Source of the DNA: JBFWYO01 sp050186335
GTDB taxonomy: Bacteria > Pseudomonadota > Alphaproteobacteria > Bin65
Assembly (NCBI GenBank): GCA_050186335.1
Contig: JBFWYO010000029.1
Coordinates: 1-47,616, forward strand
Reading direction: 5' to 3'
DNA length: 47,616 nucleotides
The position numbers were made by a program, and so were the translations under genes. Each line of letters begins with the position of its first letter. Position 1 is the first letter of the stretch. Of the stretch, positions 36,381 to 44,927 are shown one piece after another. Under the pieces are notes generated by a model. That model ran no database searches and was not told the DNA's origin. It saw nothing but the letters and a program-made list of their open reading frames with translations.

Positions 36381-37355
36381 ATGCCCAAGAAAACCGAGCG
36401 CGACGTGTCGTTCCTTCGCCCGCCCACGGCGGCCGATTTCGATTGCGATCTCGAGCGCGCACGCCAATCGGTCGTTGCCCTCAAGGCGGACGTGCCGGAA
36501 GACGCGTTCACCGCCGGTACGCTCGGCATCGAACGCGCCGGCAGCGGCGTCGTGATCGGCGACCGCGGCCTGGTCCTGACCATCGGCTATCTGGTGACCG
36601 AGGCGGAAAGTCTCTGGTTGACCACGTACGACAATCGCGCGGTGCCCGGCCACGTGCTCGGCTACGACCAGGAAACCGGTTTCGGGCTGGTCCAGGCCCT
36701 CGGCAAGCTCGATGTGCCGCCACTGCCGCTCGGCGATTCATCGGAGACGAAAATCGGCGATCCGGTGCTCATTGCCGGCGGTGGCCGGGCGCAATCGGTG
36801 TTTGCGCGCATCGTCGCGAAGCAGGAGTTCGCCGGTTACTGGGAATATCTGCTCGACGAAGCGATCTTCACGGCGCCGGCGCATGGATTCTGGGGCGGCA
36901 CGGGCATGATCGGCCGAGACGGCAAGTTGCTCGGCATCGGTTCCCTGCATGTCCAGCAGGCGACCGGTCTCGGCTCGGCGCGCGACGTCAACATGATCGT
37001 GCCGATCGACCTATTGAAGCCGATCCTCGACGATCTGATGAAGTTCGGCCGCGTCAACAAGCCGTCGCGGCCGTGGCTCGGCCTGTATGCCGCAGAGAAT
37101 GAAGGCAAGCTGGTGGTGATCGGGCTGGCCGAACGCGGCCCGGCAGCCAGCGCGGGCCTGCGCCAGGGCGACGTGATCTCGGGCGTGCGCGACGCGGAAG
37201 TGGAAACGCTGCCCGATCTGTTTCGCCAGATCTGGGCCAGCGGCCCGGCCGGCGCCGAAATCCCCATCGAAGTGAAGCGCGATGGGCGCACGATGTGGGT
37301 GCGCGTCAGGTCCAGCGACCGCACGAAGCACCTGAAAGGCCCCCGGCTGCAGTAG
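36381..37355 (+). CDS. HtrA/S1C-like protein with PDZ domain, catalytic triad missing
   Basis: This 324-residue protein has a trypsin-like domain (about 45-215) and a C-terminal PDZ domain (about 230-310; GPAASAGLRQGDVISGV). The protease core is readable: AGSGVVIGDRGLVLTIGYLV, DQETGFGLVQ, FWGGTGMIGRDGKLLGIGS. At each catalytic position the residue is wrong: His to Tyr70, Asp to Gly100 and Ser to Trp171. There is no signal peptide, so it is predicted cytoplasmic. It is probably a non-proteolytic peptide-binding or scaffold protein. ATG at 36381 with AGGA 8 bases upstream; longer in-frame sequence is out-of-frame lyase gene. Confidence 0.86.
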   Translation: MPKKTERDVSFLRPPTAADFDCDLERARQSVVALKADVPEDAFTAGTLGIERAGSGVVIGDRGLVLTIGYLVTEAESLWLTTYDNRAVPGHVLGYDQETGFGLVQALGKLDVPPLPLGDSSETKIGDPVLIAGGGRAQSVFARIVAKQEFAGYWEYLLDEAIFTAPAHGFWGGTGMIGRDGKLLGIGSLHVQQATGLGSARDVNMIVPIDLLKPILDDLMKFGRVNKPSRPWLGLYAAENEGKLVVIGLAERGPAASAGLRQGDVISGVRDAEVETLPDLFRQIWASGPAGAEIPIEVKRDGRTMWVRVRSSDRTKHLKGPRLQ

Positions 37356-37373
37356 CGCGCTGGTCGCCGCCGG

Positions 37374-38138
37374 CTACGACGAGGCGGTCATTTCCATCCC
37401 GAGAAAGCGCCCGATCGCGGCGGCGGTCTGTTCCGGCTGGTCGACGTCCATGTTGTGGGCCGCTTCCGTGATGTAAACGAGCGTTGCATCCGGAATGGTG
37501 TTCTTAAGCAGTTGTGCAGCCTCAGGAGCGATCATTCGCTCTTCGGTGCCGAATAGGATCAAGGTCGGCATTGAAATTTCGGGCAATCGCGCGATCAACG
37601 GTTCGTCGCGGGCGACCAACCCATAGCGTTCGAGCGCGGCGCGATTGCCGCGTACCACTTCCTCCGGCTTGTCTTCGGGCGGCGCTTCGTCGGCGCGCAC
37701 GTATAGCTGCCGCCGGAGGATCGCCGGGTCCTTGCTCGGCGGCTCCTTGAGGCCGAAGCCCGCCGGACATTCAAGCACCAAGCGGCGCACGCAGCGTGGG
37801 TAATCCAAAGCAAGCCACGCGGCGAGACGGCCGCCGAAAGAATGTCCGACAACGTCCGCGATCCCATCCGCAGTTGCCGCGGCGATAAACCCGGCGACGA
37901 TGCCGGCCAGCGCGCGCAGCGATTCGATGCCGGCAATGTAGGCACTGCCGTCGAAACCGGGCAGCGCCGGCTGCAGAATTTGCGCCTGCTCGGACAGCAC
38001 AGATGCGGCGGGCGAATGGCGCAATCCACCGGCGCCGTGCAGAAAGACGATCGGTCGGCCGCTTCCGGCGCTGCGATAGTTCACCACGCCACTTGATAGC
38101 TGAGCCGTTTCGCGGCGATAGTCGGACCACTGTCGCAT
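37374..38138 (-). CDS. alpha/beta hydrolase
   Basis: This 254-residue hydrolase has FLHGAGG (oxyanion) near residue 32, nucleophile Ser in GHSFGG near residue 99, an acidic GTEERM segment in the usual acid position and a late His in EAAHNMD. It is last gene of the Rieske/ABC operon, 25 bases after livH. It could hydrolyse an ester before oxidation or a ring-cleavage product afterwards. GGAAG lies upstream of the ATG. Confidence 0.9.
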   Translation of the reverse strand: MRQWSDYRRETAQLSSGVVNYRSAGSGRPIVFLHGAGGLRHSPAASVLSEQAQILQPALPGFDGSAYIAGIESLRALAGIVAGFIAAATADGIADVVGHSFGGRLAAWLALDYPRCVRRLVLECPAGFGLKEPPSKDPAILRRQLYVRADEAPPEDKPEEVVRGNRAALERYGLVARDEPLIARLPEISMPTLILFGTEERMIAPEAAQLLKNTIPDATLVYITEAAHNMDVDQPEQTAAAIGRFLGMEMTASS

Positions 38139-38163
38139 GAGTTTCTTCCAATCTCGGCGGGAT

Positions 38164-39039
38164 TCACATTTTCTTGACTGGCGATTCGCCGAACAACCCG
38201 GTCGGCCGGAATATCAGGATCAGGCATAAAGCGACGAGCGAGACGCTGTTCTTGACCGACGAACCCAGATAGGTCGCCGACAATGTTTCGGCGACGCCGA
38301 GCAGGATGCCGCCGACCACGGCCCCGCGGAACGAACCGAGCCCGCCAAGTGCCGCCGCTGCAAAACCTTTGATGCCGAGCGCGAAGCCGAGCTGCGCGCT
38401 GACGAACGTCAACGGTCCGACGAGGAAGCCTGCCATTGCCGCCATCACACCCGAGACGGCGAACGCGCCGACGATATAGGCCTTGATCGGAATTCCCAGC
38501 ATCGACGCCATTGCGGGGTCGCGTGCGGCCGCGCGCATGGCCTTGCCGTGAATCGTGCGTTCCTGCAGCAGATTGAAGATCAGCATCAGGGCGATGGCGC
38601 CGACGATCGTCGCCAAATGGTCCGGCACGATGCGCGCGCCCGCCACGTCGATCGGCCGGCTCGAAACGAGGGACGGAAACGGGCGCGGCTCGGTGCCAAA
38701 GCCCAAGGTTGCAGCATTTGACAAGATGATCGCGACCGAGACGATGCTGAGGATCCAGGCGATGCTCGATTCGTCCGTCGCCATGCTACGAATCGCAACG
38801 CGCTCGATCAGGACCGCCAAGGCCGCCGTCGCAATGCAGACGATGAGCAGTCCAAGAATGTACGGAACAGCCCATGCGGAAATCAGAGTCACGCCGACCA
38901 GGCCGGCGAGCATGACGATGTCGCCTTGCGCGAAATTGACCACGCGCCGCGCCGAGAAAACGATATTGATCGCCAGCGCCATCAGGGAATAGACGCTGCC
39001 GATGGCAATGCCGGCGATCAATATCGACACGAACTGCAC
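38164..39039 (-). CDS. livH: ABC permease, LivH type (system 3)
   Basis: This 291-residue permease has INIVFSARRVVNFAQGDIVMLAG, the contact loop GKAMRAAARDPAMASMLGIP and AALGGLGSFRGAVVGG, all LivH features, with about eight membrane segments. GTG at 39039 is chosen because GGAG is 9 bases upstream; an in-frame TTG at 39045 is the alternative. It lies downstream of its binding protein, an order different from system 1. Confidence 0.9.
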   Translation of the reverse strand: MQFVSILIAGIAIGSVYSLMALAINIVFSARRVVNFAQGDIVMLAGLVGVTLISAWAVPYILGLLIVCIATAALAVLIERVAIRSMATDESSIAWILSIVSVAIILSNAATLGFGTEPRPFPSLVSSRPIDVAGARIVPDHLATIVGAIALMLIFNLLQERTIHGKAMRAAARDPAMASMLGIPIKAYIVGAFAVSGVMAAMAGFLVGPLTFVSAQLGFALGIKGFAAAALGGLGSFRGAVVGGILLGVAETLSATYLGSSVKNSVSLVALCLILIFRPTGLFGESPVKKM

Positions 39040-39075
39040 GTTCAAGCACTCCGGTTCGGTGTGGACCGAAGCCTT

Positions 39076-40263
39076 TTAGGGCGCATTCGGGATGCGGATC
39101 CGGATGTTGTTCACCGCACCCATCGAATAAGCCAACGTGACGTTTTTGATCTCGAAGCCGTCATGCTTGGTCGGGCTGAATGTGTAGGTCGACATCATGC
39201 CCTTGAAGTTGTTGGTGGCCTCGAGCGCTGCCTTGATGTCGTCGCCGCTCTTGCTCTTGGCCCGGCCGACGGCGTCGACGAGCAGGCGCAACGCATCGTC
39301 CCAGACGCCCGAGATCATGCTGCTGGCGCTCATCTTGTCCTTGTAGACGGATTCCATCTTGGTGATGAATTTCCGCACCTGCGGGTCTTCCGGACCGTTT
39401 GCGTCCTTGGTGAACGAGCGGAAAAATGAGCCCGACCATTTGGTACCAGCCGGCCCGGCGAGCTTGTAGAAGCCCTCCTGGTGGATGCCGATGCCACCGA
39501 TCGTCGGGGCATTGAAGCCGACACGTTCAGCCGAACGTGCGGCATGGGCGAGTACCGGGCCCAAGCCCCAGACGAACAGCATATCGGCATTGGCCTTCTT
39601 GATGTTGATCAGCTGACCGGTCATGTCGGTGTCGGTCATGCCGAAGGTTTCGCGCGCGACCGGCTTCAGCCCGTGCTTTGCCATCGCCGCGATCAGCGCC
39701 CGCTCGCCGCTTTGGCCGAGCGCCGTGGTGTCGACCAGCAGGGCCGGTGCCTTGATCTTGGCCACGCTGACCGCGTAGCCGACGATGGTCGCCGCTTCCA
39801 TGCCGTTGGTCATGTTGAGGCGGAACGAGTAGGGAAATTTCGCGATGTCGATCAACGGGTCGCCGGTGCCGAAGACGATGAACGGAATCTTGGCTTGGTT
39901 GACGACCGGCGAGACGGCGAACGCCACGTGAGTCAGGTTGGTGCCCATGATGACGTCCACCTTCTCGCGTTGGATCAGCTCCAGCGCGGCGGCGACGCCG
40001 CGCTGCGGGTTGCTCTGATCGTCGCGATAAATCACGCGCAGCTTCATGCCCTTGACGCCGCCCGCTTTGTTCAACTCTTCGATCAACGGATCGACGGCCT
40101 GCTGGCCGCTGATGCCGAGATCCGAACCTGGGCCAGTCATCGGATTGATGATGCCGATCACCAGTTCCTCGGCGCGCGATTGCCCGGCCGTCAGGCCGAT
40201 GGCAGCGATGGTAAGGCCAAGCGCTAGCTTGCGCAGGGCCGGGTTTCGAGTGGTCTTAGTCAT
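39076..40263 (-). CDS. ABC substrate-binding protein, LivJ type (system 3)
   Basis: This 395-residue Sec-exported protein (cut near SRA at residue 31) begins ELVIGIINPMTGPGSDLG and contains DDQSNPQRGVAAALELI, the usual Peripla_BP_6 pattern. A GGGAGGA site precedes the ATG. It lies between the livMG fusion and livH in an operon headed by a Rieske oxygenase, so its ligand is probably the oxygenase substrate or a close relative. Confidence 0.92.
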   Translation of the reverse strand: MTKTTRNPALRKLALGLTIAAIGLTAGQSRAEELVIGIINPMTGPGSDLGISGQQAVDPLIEELNKAGGVKGMKLRVIYRDDQSNPQRGVAAALELIQREKVDVIMGTNLTHVAFAVSPVVNQAKIPFIVFGTGDPLIDIAKFPYSFRLNMTNGMEAATIVGYAVSVAKIKAPALLVDTTALGQSGERALIAAMAKHGLKPVARETFGMTDTDMTGQLINIKKANADMLFVWGLGPVLAHAARSAERVGFNAPTIGGIGIHQEGFYKLAGPAGTKWSGSFFRSFTKDANGPEDPQVRKFITKMESVYKDKMSASSMISGVWDDALRLLVDAVGRAKSKSGDDIKAALEATNNFKGMMSTYTFSPTKHDGFEIKNVTLAYSMGAVNNIRIRIPNAP

Positions 40264-40289
40264 GGCAAGTCCTCCCTAGTTGTTTATGG

Positions 40290-42128
40290 TCAAGTCGTGG
40301 CGAATTTGGTTGCTGATGCGCCCAAATAGGCGGTGCGCACGCGTTCGTCCCGCTGAATCTCGTCGGGCGTACCGACCGCGATCACGCCGCCGCGATCGAG
40401 CACGGTGATGCGGTCGCAGACACGCATGATGACATCCATGTGGTGCTCGATCAGCAGGACGGTCAATCCTTGCGCGCGCAGGGCCTGCAGCAGGTCGCCG
40501 ATCATCTGGCCTTCTTCGGCGGTCAGGCCGGCAATCGGCTCGTCGAGGATCAACAGGCTCGGGTCGGCGGCCAACGCCCGGCCGATTTCCAATTTGCGTT
40601 GTTCGCCTTGCGGCAGTTGACGCGCCTGCTCGTCCAGCCAGCGTTCGAGGCCGAGTGCGGCGGCGAGCGCGCGGGCACGTTCTGTCGTCCGCACGTCGCC
40701 TCGCCGAGCGGCGGGAAGCGCGAACACCGAAGACAACAGTCCGGGTGCGCGCCGGTGAAATTGTGCGGCGCGAAGATTGTCCAGTACGGTCATTTGCCCG
40801 AATAATTGCGGCGTCTGGAATGTGCGCACGACACCGGCGCGGGCGATGTTGGTCATCGATTTGCCCGACAGCGTCGCGTCGCCGAGACGGATGATGCCGC
40901 GGTCGGCGCGATAAAGGCCGGTGATGACATTGATGAGCGTGCTCTTGCCGGATCCGTTTGGCCCGATCAAGCCGTGGACCGTGTTGGGTTCGACCGTAAG
41001 ATCGACGCCGCGCAGTGCGGCGACGCCGCCGAACGACCGATGCACGTCGCGGGCCGACAAGGCCTGCGTCCCGCGCGAGGCAGCCGGCAGGTCGAGTTCG
41101 AAGCGTGTCGATACGCCCGTGGCGCGCGCAGGCACTGGCGTTGCCGGCTTGCCGCGTCGCGCCAGCCGGGCTTGCACCGCTGCGACGATGCCTTCCGGCA
41201 TAACGACGATCAGGACGAGCAGGATCGTCCCTAGAACGATCAGGTGATACCGCTGAAAATCGGCCAGAAACTGCGGCACGACGGTGAGTAGGACGGCGCC
41301 CAGCACCGGCCCCCAGGCCGTGCCGAGCCCGCCTAGGATCAGCATCAACACAAAGATAATCGAGGCTAGGATCGTGCCGACGTCCGGGCTCACATAATGG
41401 ATCGAGTGGGAATACAACCCGCCGGCCAGGCCGATGATGCAAGCCGAAACGAAGAAGGCGACGCTCTTCAGCGCAATCGTATCGATGCCGAGGCTGCGCA
41501 CGGCAACCTCGCTTTCGCGCATCGCTAGAAGGGCCAAGCCCCACGACGACCGACGCAGCCGCTCGACGACCAACCATGCGAATACCGCCAACGCCGTGGC
41601 CAACGCCGCGATGCCGGCGTCGTCGAGCGCAAAGCCGGCAAAGCTCGGACTTGGAATGCCGGTCACGCCGACCGGTCCGCCGGTCACGTCGCTCCAGTGC
41701 ACGAGGATCTCCTCGACCACGACGTTGAAACCGATCGACACCATGGCGAGGTAGGCACCGGCCAGACGAAACGCGGTGACACCGGAAATCACCCCGAACA
41801 GCCCGGCAAGCAGTGCTCCGCCGATCCACGCGGCGGGGAACGGCAGGCCAAGCTTGATCTTGGCGAGCGCCGATGCATAGGCGCCGACCGCGAACGTCGC
41901 CGCCACCGCGATGAACGCCTGGCCGGCATAGCCCATCAACAAGTTCAATCCGCACACCACCGCGACATTGAGCGCGGTCAGCTTGATCAGATAATTGAAA
42001 TAGGGATCGCGCACGCTCCAACTGGCGACGATCAGCACGCCGACTGCAGCCGCGGTCAGGCCGGCGCGCGTCCAAGCGCGGTTGCGAACCGGTCGCAGGC
42101 CTGCCATCGCCGCCGGCGCGCTAGTCAT
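40290..42128 (-). CDS. fused LivM permease - LivG ATPase (system 3)
   Basis: This 612-residue protein joins a LivM permease (residues 20-320; LNLLMGYAGQAFIAVAATFA, LGGLGTAWGPVLG) to a LivG ATPase (from about 358) through a Pro/Ala/Arg linker. Walker A GPNGSGKS is at 389-396; the signature is LPQGEQRKLE and Walker B LLILDEP. ATG at 42128 overlaps the livF stop by 8 bases. The linker differs in sequence from that of the system 1 fusion, and the gene order differs too, so the fusions may have arisen separately or diverged long ago. Confidence 0.92.
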   Translation of the reverse strand: MTSAPAAMAGLRPVRNRAWTRAGLTAAAVGVLIVASWSVRDPYFNYLIKLTALNVAVVCGLNLLMGYAGQAFIAVAATFAVGAYASALAKIKLGLPFPAAWIGGALLAGLFGVISGVTAFRLAGAYLAMVSIGFNVVVEEILVHWSDVTGGPVGVTGIPSPSFAGFALDDAGIAALATALAVFAWLVVERLRRSSWGLALLAMRESEVAVRSLGIDTIALKSVAFFVSACIIGLAGGLYSHSIHYVSPDVGTILASIIFVLMLILGGLGTAWGPVLGAVLLTVVPQFLADFQRYHLIVLGTILLVLIVVMPEGIVAAVQARLARRGKPATPVPARATGVSTRFELDLPAASRGTQALSARDVHRSFGGVAALRGVDLTVEPNTVHGLIGPNGSGKSTLINVITGLYRADRGIIRLGDATLSGKSMTNIARAGVVRTFQTPQLFGQMTVLDNLRAAQFHRRAPGLLSSVFALPAARRGDVRTTERARALAAALGLERWLDEQARQLPQGEQRKLEIGRALAADPSLLILDEPIAGLTAEEGQMIGDLLQALRAQGLTVLLIEHHMDVIMRVCDRITVLDRGGVIAVGTPDEIQRDERVRTAYLGASATKFATT

Positions 42129-42906
42129 TTTCCGCCTCGATGACGCCGAGATAGATGCGCCGTACTTCCTTGTTTTCGAGCAAGCTGCGGCTGGGCCCGC
42201 CGAGCGCCACGCGACCGCGATTGAGCACGTAACCGCGCCCCGCGATTGCCAACGCGGCGTTGGCAAGCTGCTCGACCAGCAAGATGGTCGTGCCGCGCCG
42301 GCTCTCCTCCGCCAACAGCGAAAAAATCGATTCGATGACGATCGGCGCAAGTCCGAGGCTCGGCTCGTCCAGCATCAGCAGTGTAGGTTTGCCGATCAGC
42401 GCGCGCGCGATGGCCAGCATCTGCTGTTCGCCGCCGGACAGGAATCCGGCCAGGCTTTTGCGCCGTTCGGCGAGTGCCGGGAATCGCTCGAACATGGCGT
42501 CGATGTCGGCGCGCACCGCGTGGCGGGGTTCGCGGAGCGAGCGGCGAAATGCGCCCAGATATAGATTGTCCTCGGTACTCTGGTCGGGGAACACGTGCCG
42601 TCCTTCCGGTACGTGCGCGATGCCGAGGGCCGCGATGCGTTCCGGAGCCATGCCGTGGATATCGATGCCGGAAAAGCGGATGCGGCCGGCGCGCGTCGGC
42701 AAAAGCCCCGAAATCGTGCGCAGCAACGTGCTCTTGCCCGCGCCGTTCGCGCCCACGATCGCCACCAACTCACCGGGTGCAATCGAGAGCGAAACGTCCT
42801 GCAGGATCGGCGCGGCACCGTACCCGGCGGTGAGGCTTTCGACCGCCAACATTGGCTCGGCGGTCGCCGCCGGCCCAAGCGTGGAAGCGGGTAAGGCGCC
42901 CGACAT
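42121..42906 (-). CDS. livF: ABC ATPase, LivF type (system 3)
   Basis: This 261-residue ATPase has Walker A GANGAGKS, signature LSGGEQQ and Walker B LLMLDEP, with the LivF segment PEGRHVFPDQSTEDNL. Compared with other LivF proteins it has about 18 extra residues at the N-terminus if started at 42906; Met at 42852 is the alternative. It follows the small unknown gene by 14 bases. Confidence 0.93.
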   Translation of the reverse strand: MSGALPASTLGPAATAEPMLAVESLTAGYGAAPILQDVSLSIAPGELVAIVGANGAGKSTLLRTISGLLPTRAGRIRFSGIDIHGMAPERIAALGIAHVPEGRHVFPDQSTEDNLYLGAFRRSLREPRHAVRADIDAMFERFPALAERRKSLAGFLSGGEQQMLAIARALIGKPTLLMLDEPSLGLAPIVIESIFSLLAEESRRGTTILLVEQLANAALAIAGRGYVLNRGRVALGGPSRSLLENKEVRRIYLGVIEAEND

Positions 42907-42920
42907 CGCTCGCCGCGCGA

Positions 42921-43271
42921 TCAAGCTCGGCCGCGGAACAGATACTCCAGGCGTTCCATCGGGAAACTGTCCTCGATGTCCGGCGTCCGCCAGTTGAGGT
43001 CGATTGGGTGGGCGGTTTCGACGAACGTTTCGGCCAGATCGAACAGCGTCTTGGCGTCCGCCGGCAGGCCGCCAAGCGGAAATCGGTTCAAGTATGCGAC
43101 GATGGCGGGGTAACGCGGCAGCATCGTGTTGTAGAATTGGCGCAGTTCGTCGATGCCGAGCGCGATCATACGCAGGTGCCGCTCGCGTTCGTCGGCAAGC
43201 GCCCAATTTGCAACCAGCGGAGTCAGATCCGAAAATTCGGCGGGCAAGGTTGTGTTGCGCATGTCGCTCAC
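42921..43271 (-). CDS. small unknown protein coupled to Rieske oxygenase
   Basis: This 116-residue soluble, acidic and mainly helical protein is not recognised by a named family. It has no Cys, no signal and no metal motif; conserved-looking segments are WALADERERHLRMIALG and FYNTMLPRYPAIVAYLNRFPL. It is too short and of the wrong pattern for the SnoaL-like beta subunit of ring-hydroxylating oxygenases. GTG start overlaps the Rieske stop (GTGA), so the two are made together. A role in assembly, regulation or as a small subunit is inferred from this coupling alone. Met at 43262 is an alternative start. Confidence 0.75.
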   Translation of the reverse strand: MSDMRNTTLPAEFSDLTPLVANWALADERERHLRMIALGIDELRQFYNTMLPRYPAIVAYLNRFPLGGLPADAKTLFDLAETFVETAHPIDLNWRTPDIEDSFPMERLEYLFRGRA

Positions 43272-44461
43272 GCCGCCATCATCTTAGCCGCGACCTTGAA
43301 ATGGTGCTGCAGCGCCATTTCCTGCCGCGATAGCACCATATGCGGGATGGCGCCCGATTCGAGCATCGTCTGCGTCGCTTCCAGCGTGTTGATATCCTCG
43401 CGGAACACCTCGCGCCCCCGGGCGCGGAAGTAGGCCTGAGCCAGGCGCTCGCCGTGCGTCGTGGCGCGTTTCGCGTAGATGTCGATCTTCACAGTGGTAC
43501 GACGGGCGTCGATCGGCCAATAGAAGATGTCCATGTGCCAGTTGGCGCCGTTCAGCATGACGAAGTTGGGGAACAGCTCGCAGACGTCGAACGCCCATTG
43601 ATCGACCTTGGACGGGTTGACGCCGGCGGGCAGGTGCGAAGTGTCGACCTTGAAATCCGGGAACAGCTTGTAGCCGAGGTCGTAGGCCAGGGCCTCGACC
43701 GGCGTGCGCTTGTGCTCAGGGTTCGCCGGCGCCGAATAACGCGTATGGCGTTCCAACAGTTCCAGGTGCGGCCGATGCCGCAGCGGGTTGTTCGAGCCGC
43801 CTTGGTAATCCGGCACCGTGTTCCGGTGCAGATAAAGCGTGTGATATCCCTCGGTGAACGCATTGACCGCTAGATGATAGTTGCAGTTGGCGACCATGCG
43901 GTGGCTGGCGATGCGTTCGCGACCGTCGAAATAGCCGCGGAACTGGTCGGCCATGACGCCCATCCACTGGTGCAGAGTCTGGCGCGGCTGCGTGTCGAAA
44001 TTGACGAATACGTAGCCTTCCCAGGTGTCGCTCGTGATCGGCATCAATCCGTACTGCGTCCGATCGAGGTTCTGGAACTGCTGCTCGTCGGTTACGCCGG
44101 TCAGTATGCCTGTGTTCGAGTAGGTCCAGCCGTGGAAACCGCAGGCAAAACCGGATTTGCAGCCGCTGCCGGCGCGCACCAGCTTGTTCCCGCGATGGCG
44201 GCACAAATTATGGAAGCAGCGAATTGTGTCGTCCTGCCCCCGGACCACCAGTACGGAGGTGCGGAACATCGGCAGTTCGATCACCTGGTAGCTGCCGCGC
44301 TCGGGCAGGTCATAGGCGTGCATCAACGGCAGCCACGCGCGCCGGAAGATCTTTTCGCGCTCGCGTTCGAAATTCTCAGGGCTGATGACGTCGCAAATTG
44401 GCACCAAATGCTGCAACGCCCCGGTGTCGCCGACGAATTTCGTCTGTGTGACGGCATTCAT
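43268..44461 (-). CDS. Rieske non-heme iron oxygenase, alpha (catalytic) subunit
   Basis: This 397-residue protein has the Rieske [2Fe-2S] motif Cys87-x-His89 and Cys107-x2-His110, and the mononuclear-iron motif Glu204-G-Y-His207-x4-His212, followed by a later Asp-containing segment near NWHMD. It hydroxylates or demethylates an organic substrate using O2 and electrons from a reductase. No reductase or ferredoxin gene is in the window. ATG at 44461 has GGAGGA upstream. It is first gene of a seven-gene operon that includes ABC system 3 and a hydrolase. Relation to phenylpropionate-type or quaternary-ammonium-type oxygenases cannot be settled from motifs. Confidence 0.93.
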   Translation of the reverse strand: MNAVTQTKFVGDTGALQHLVPICDVISPENFEREREKIFRRAWLPLMHAYDLPERGSYQVIELPMFRTSVLVVRGQDDTIRCFHNLCRHRGNKLVRAGSGCKSGFACGFHGWTYSNTGILTGVTDEQQFQNLDRTQYGLMPITSDTWEGYVFVNFDTQPRQTLHQWMGVMADQFRGYFDGRERIASHRMVANCNYHLAVNAFTEGYHTLYLHRNTVPDYQGGSNNPLRHRPHLELLERHTRYSAPANPEHKRTPVEALAYDLGYKLFPDFKVDTSHLPAGVNPSKVDQWAFDVCELFPNFVMLNGANWHMDIFYWPIDARRTTVKIDIYAKRATTHGERLAQAYFRARGREVFREDINTLEATQTMLESGAIPHMVLSRQEMALQHHFKVAAKMMAA

Positions 44462-44556
44462 GGTTTCCTCCACCCGTCTGCCCGGCGATTCGCAAGATGC
44501 ATGTGCCGATGCTTCGGAACCGTTGCAGCCGATGGCTCGGCGCCGGTTCAGACTTG

Positions 44557-44574
44557 TTGTTGCAAACGAAACAA
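44557..44574. promoter_or_regulatory. inverted repeat at Rieske operon transcription start
   Basis: TTGTTGCAAACGAAACAA has 5-base arms (TTGTT/AACAA) around 8 bases and lies immediately downstream of the -10, where a repressor would block initiation. The cognate regulator is not encoded nearby. Confidence 0.5.
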
Positions 44575-44601
44575 TTATGCGCCGAAGCGTCGCAGAGTCA
44601 A
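44574..44601 (-). promoter_or_regulatory. sigma-70-like promoter of the Rieske/ABC operon
   Basis: Read on the minus strand: TTGACT (44601-44596), 16-base spacer, CATAAT (44579-44574). Both hexamers differ from consensus at one base. The start point would be near 44566, leaving a leader of about 105 bases. Confidence 0.65.
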
Positions 44602-44927
44602 TGATCTGGCCGCGCTAGGGTACCCTGCAACGCCAGCATTTCTAAGGCGTTTAACGTTTCGCAGGACGCGGAAATTTGACTCAGATTCTGCCGCGCGACC
44701 CGCCCGGGGATGCCAGTCTGTTGAAGCCGGGAGCGGCGGTATCGTTTCGCGCTCAAGAAGTCCGATGGCAGCATGACCGCCGCGCGCATTACGGCCGAGA
44801 AAGACGCATAAAGCCGCCGATGTAGCGACGGGGCGGCGGGGCCGCGGCCGGCGCGCGCGGCCGTTGTGTCGCAGGGAGGCGAGAAACTGCGTGCTTATGC
44901 CTCGGGTTCGGCCTAGCTTCCCCGCTC

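Larger units (their letters stand above)
44462..44927. other. 466-base control region between Rieske operon and patatin gene
   Basis: No credible gene is seen. It contains a good minus-strand promoter and an inverted repeat (separate entries). Near 44835-44866 it is a GC-rich, self-complementary run next to the patatin gene. The patatin promoter was not identified. Confidence 0.55.

Noticed and set aside
40276..42075. 599-codon frame in a second minus-strand phase over the LivMG fusion
   Set aside because: Extremely Arg-rich, no motifs, and the overlapping frame has full permease and ATPase motifs.
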